A stretch of 64,000 bases of DNA from Selaginella tamariscina (taxonomy: Eukaryota; Streptophyta; Lycopodiopsida; Selaginellales; Selaginellaceae), in assembly GCA_003024785.1 (NCBI GenBank), contig PUQB01000294.1:203501-267500 (forward strand), written 5' to 3'. The position numbers were made by a program, and so were the translations under genes. Numbering within the stretch: position 1 is the stretch's first letter; each line of letters opens with the position of its first letter. Shown piece after piece: positions 63,150 through 64,000 of this stretch. The notes beneath the pieces were generated by a model, which was given only the letters and a program-made list of their open reading frames with translations, was not told the DNA's origin and did no database searches.

Positions 63150-63880
63150 TGGGCCAAGGCATTAATACGGCTTTGAATGTTTACGAAAATCGTTAATCAA
63201 GATAGAGACAAGCCAGTTAATGATAATACAGCCATAAATGCCTTGAAGGATAAAATTTCAAGGCTATAGAAAAACCCACTCTTTCCCCAAACACAAGATT
63301 ACTAAGCATAAGGAGTTAGTGATATGGTTCGATGAGGTTAACAAGTTTTGTTGGAGTAATGAGGCCCATGAGTTCCAAAAGAAAGATGTTAGGAAACAGT
63401 CAAATTTGGAGGAAGTATTATGCTATGGGGTTGTATAGGGTTGTATATTCTTTGCTGGAGTTGTTAGAATTGCCAAGGTGAAAAGTAGAATGAACAACAT
63501 ATCAACATCCTTAAGGAACATTTGATTTTAATCTTGAATCCTATGGTTTACTACTGATTTTCTAACAAGGGATTAACTTGTTTTTCAACAAGACAATGAT
63601 TATAATCACACCTCTGGAAGGGCCAAAAGTTAATTTCAAGTCAAAAATATCGAAATCATGAGTTGACTTGCTCAATCGTCAAACCTCAACCTAATAAAAC
63701 ATCTTTGGGTTTTTATTAAAACCAAACTTAACAACTTGAGTAATGAAGATCCTCCTTAACATGGTTCATAGGTTGTGAGAAAAAACTTAGCAAGTATGGT
63801 CTAGGGTGCCTTGAGAGAGTTTTGAGAGGTTCGTGAAGAGCATACCCATGCATGTACTGACAATAATCATGATAAAGAAA
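63150..63880 (+). pseudogene. Tc1/mariner-superfamily transposase remnant (DD34E type)
   Basis: Plus-strand frames show the DDE-transposase order. FDEVNKFCWSNEAHE (near 63330) is at the place of the first Asp. MLWGCIGLY-like sequence follows in two frames (near 63420). Then VFQQDNDYNHTSGRAK has the second Asp at 63592-63594, and in the same frame LNLIKHLW stands where DLNPIEHLW is usual. There are 34 codons between the second Asp and the Lys (63697-63699) that replaces the catalytic Glu. Two in-frame stops lie between. No terminal inverted repeats were located. It is inactive. Confidence 0.75.
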
Positions 63881-64000
63881 ATATTAACATAGGTTGTATA
63901 AAAATTGTCCATATGATATAGTTTTTTTTTTTTATTAAATAAAGTTTTAAAACTTTATTTTTAAATATGTTATGATCACTTATCAATGATGATTTTTTCA

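Overview
This is nuclear DNA of a land plant. The evidence is a nucleus-encoded organellar gyrase B with 21 exons, a HAK/KUP/POT potassium transporter, a germin-like protein, a fasciclin-like arabinogalactan protein, a QALGGH-type C2H2 zinc finger, SPX-EXS (PHO1) sequence, and Ty1/copia and Ty3/gypsy elements. Genes are compact with short introns rich in dinucleotide repeats, and intergenic DNA is AT-rich. A TPR-CHAT protein beside a helical-bundle (HeLo/Rx_N-like) protein, together with the germin C-terminus, makes me lean towards a bryophyte or other seed-free plant, but I cannot fix the lineage.

Layout. 0-3.8 kb: decayed LTR-retrotransposon debris ending in a candidate 3' LTR. 5.8-9.5 kb (-): HAK/KUP/POT transporter with four small frame breaks. 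10.6-15.2 kb (+): intact gyrase B, head-to-head with the transporter. 15.2-20.35 kb: AT-rich DNA with one hairpin. 20.35-25.14 kb (-): degenerate Ty3/gypsy element with 157-159 bp LTRs. 25.19-27.17 kb (+): short non-autonomous LTR element with a 5-bp target duplication. 29.4-30.1 kb (-): C2H2 zinc finger. 31.6-33.6 kb (-): secreted LRR protein. 34.7-35.5 kb (-): fasciclin-like protein. 36.1-39.0 kb (+): coiled-coil membrane protein. 39.4-40.5 kb (+): acidic hypothetical protein. 40.5-41.6 kb (-): predicted plastid membrane protein with a G-box cluster upstream. 42.6-43.5 kb (-): germin-like protein.

From 44 kb the window becomes accessory. It holds two broken, rearranged PHO1-like copies (44.6-46.5 kb and 55.5-62.7 kb), a duplicated and inverted germin exon, a kinase fragment, a TPR-CHAT caspase-like gene (47.5-50.3 kb), a HeLo/Rx_N-like gene (50.7-51.9 kb) and a broken short-chain dehydrogenase (53.8-54.7 kb). 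A young copia element with identical LTRs (56.2-60.8 kb) lies inside the second PHO1-like copy. A Tc1-type (DD34E) transposase remnant sits at the right end.

One pattern runs through the window. Gyrase B, the LRR protein, the fasciclin protein and the plastid protein read through every splice junction without a frame error. The potassium transporter, coiled-coil protein, dehydrogenase, TPR-CHAT gene and germin carry breaks that are almost all 1-2 nt indels in short runs, with protein similarity continuing on both sides. They are either recent pseudogenes or places where the assembly keeps long-read indel errors; the sequence alone cannot decide which.
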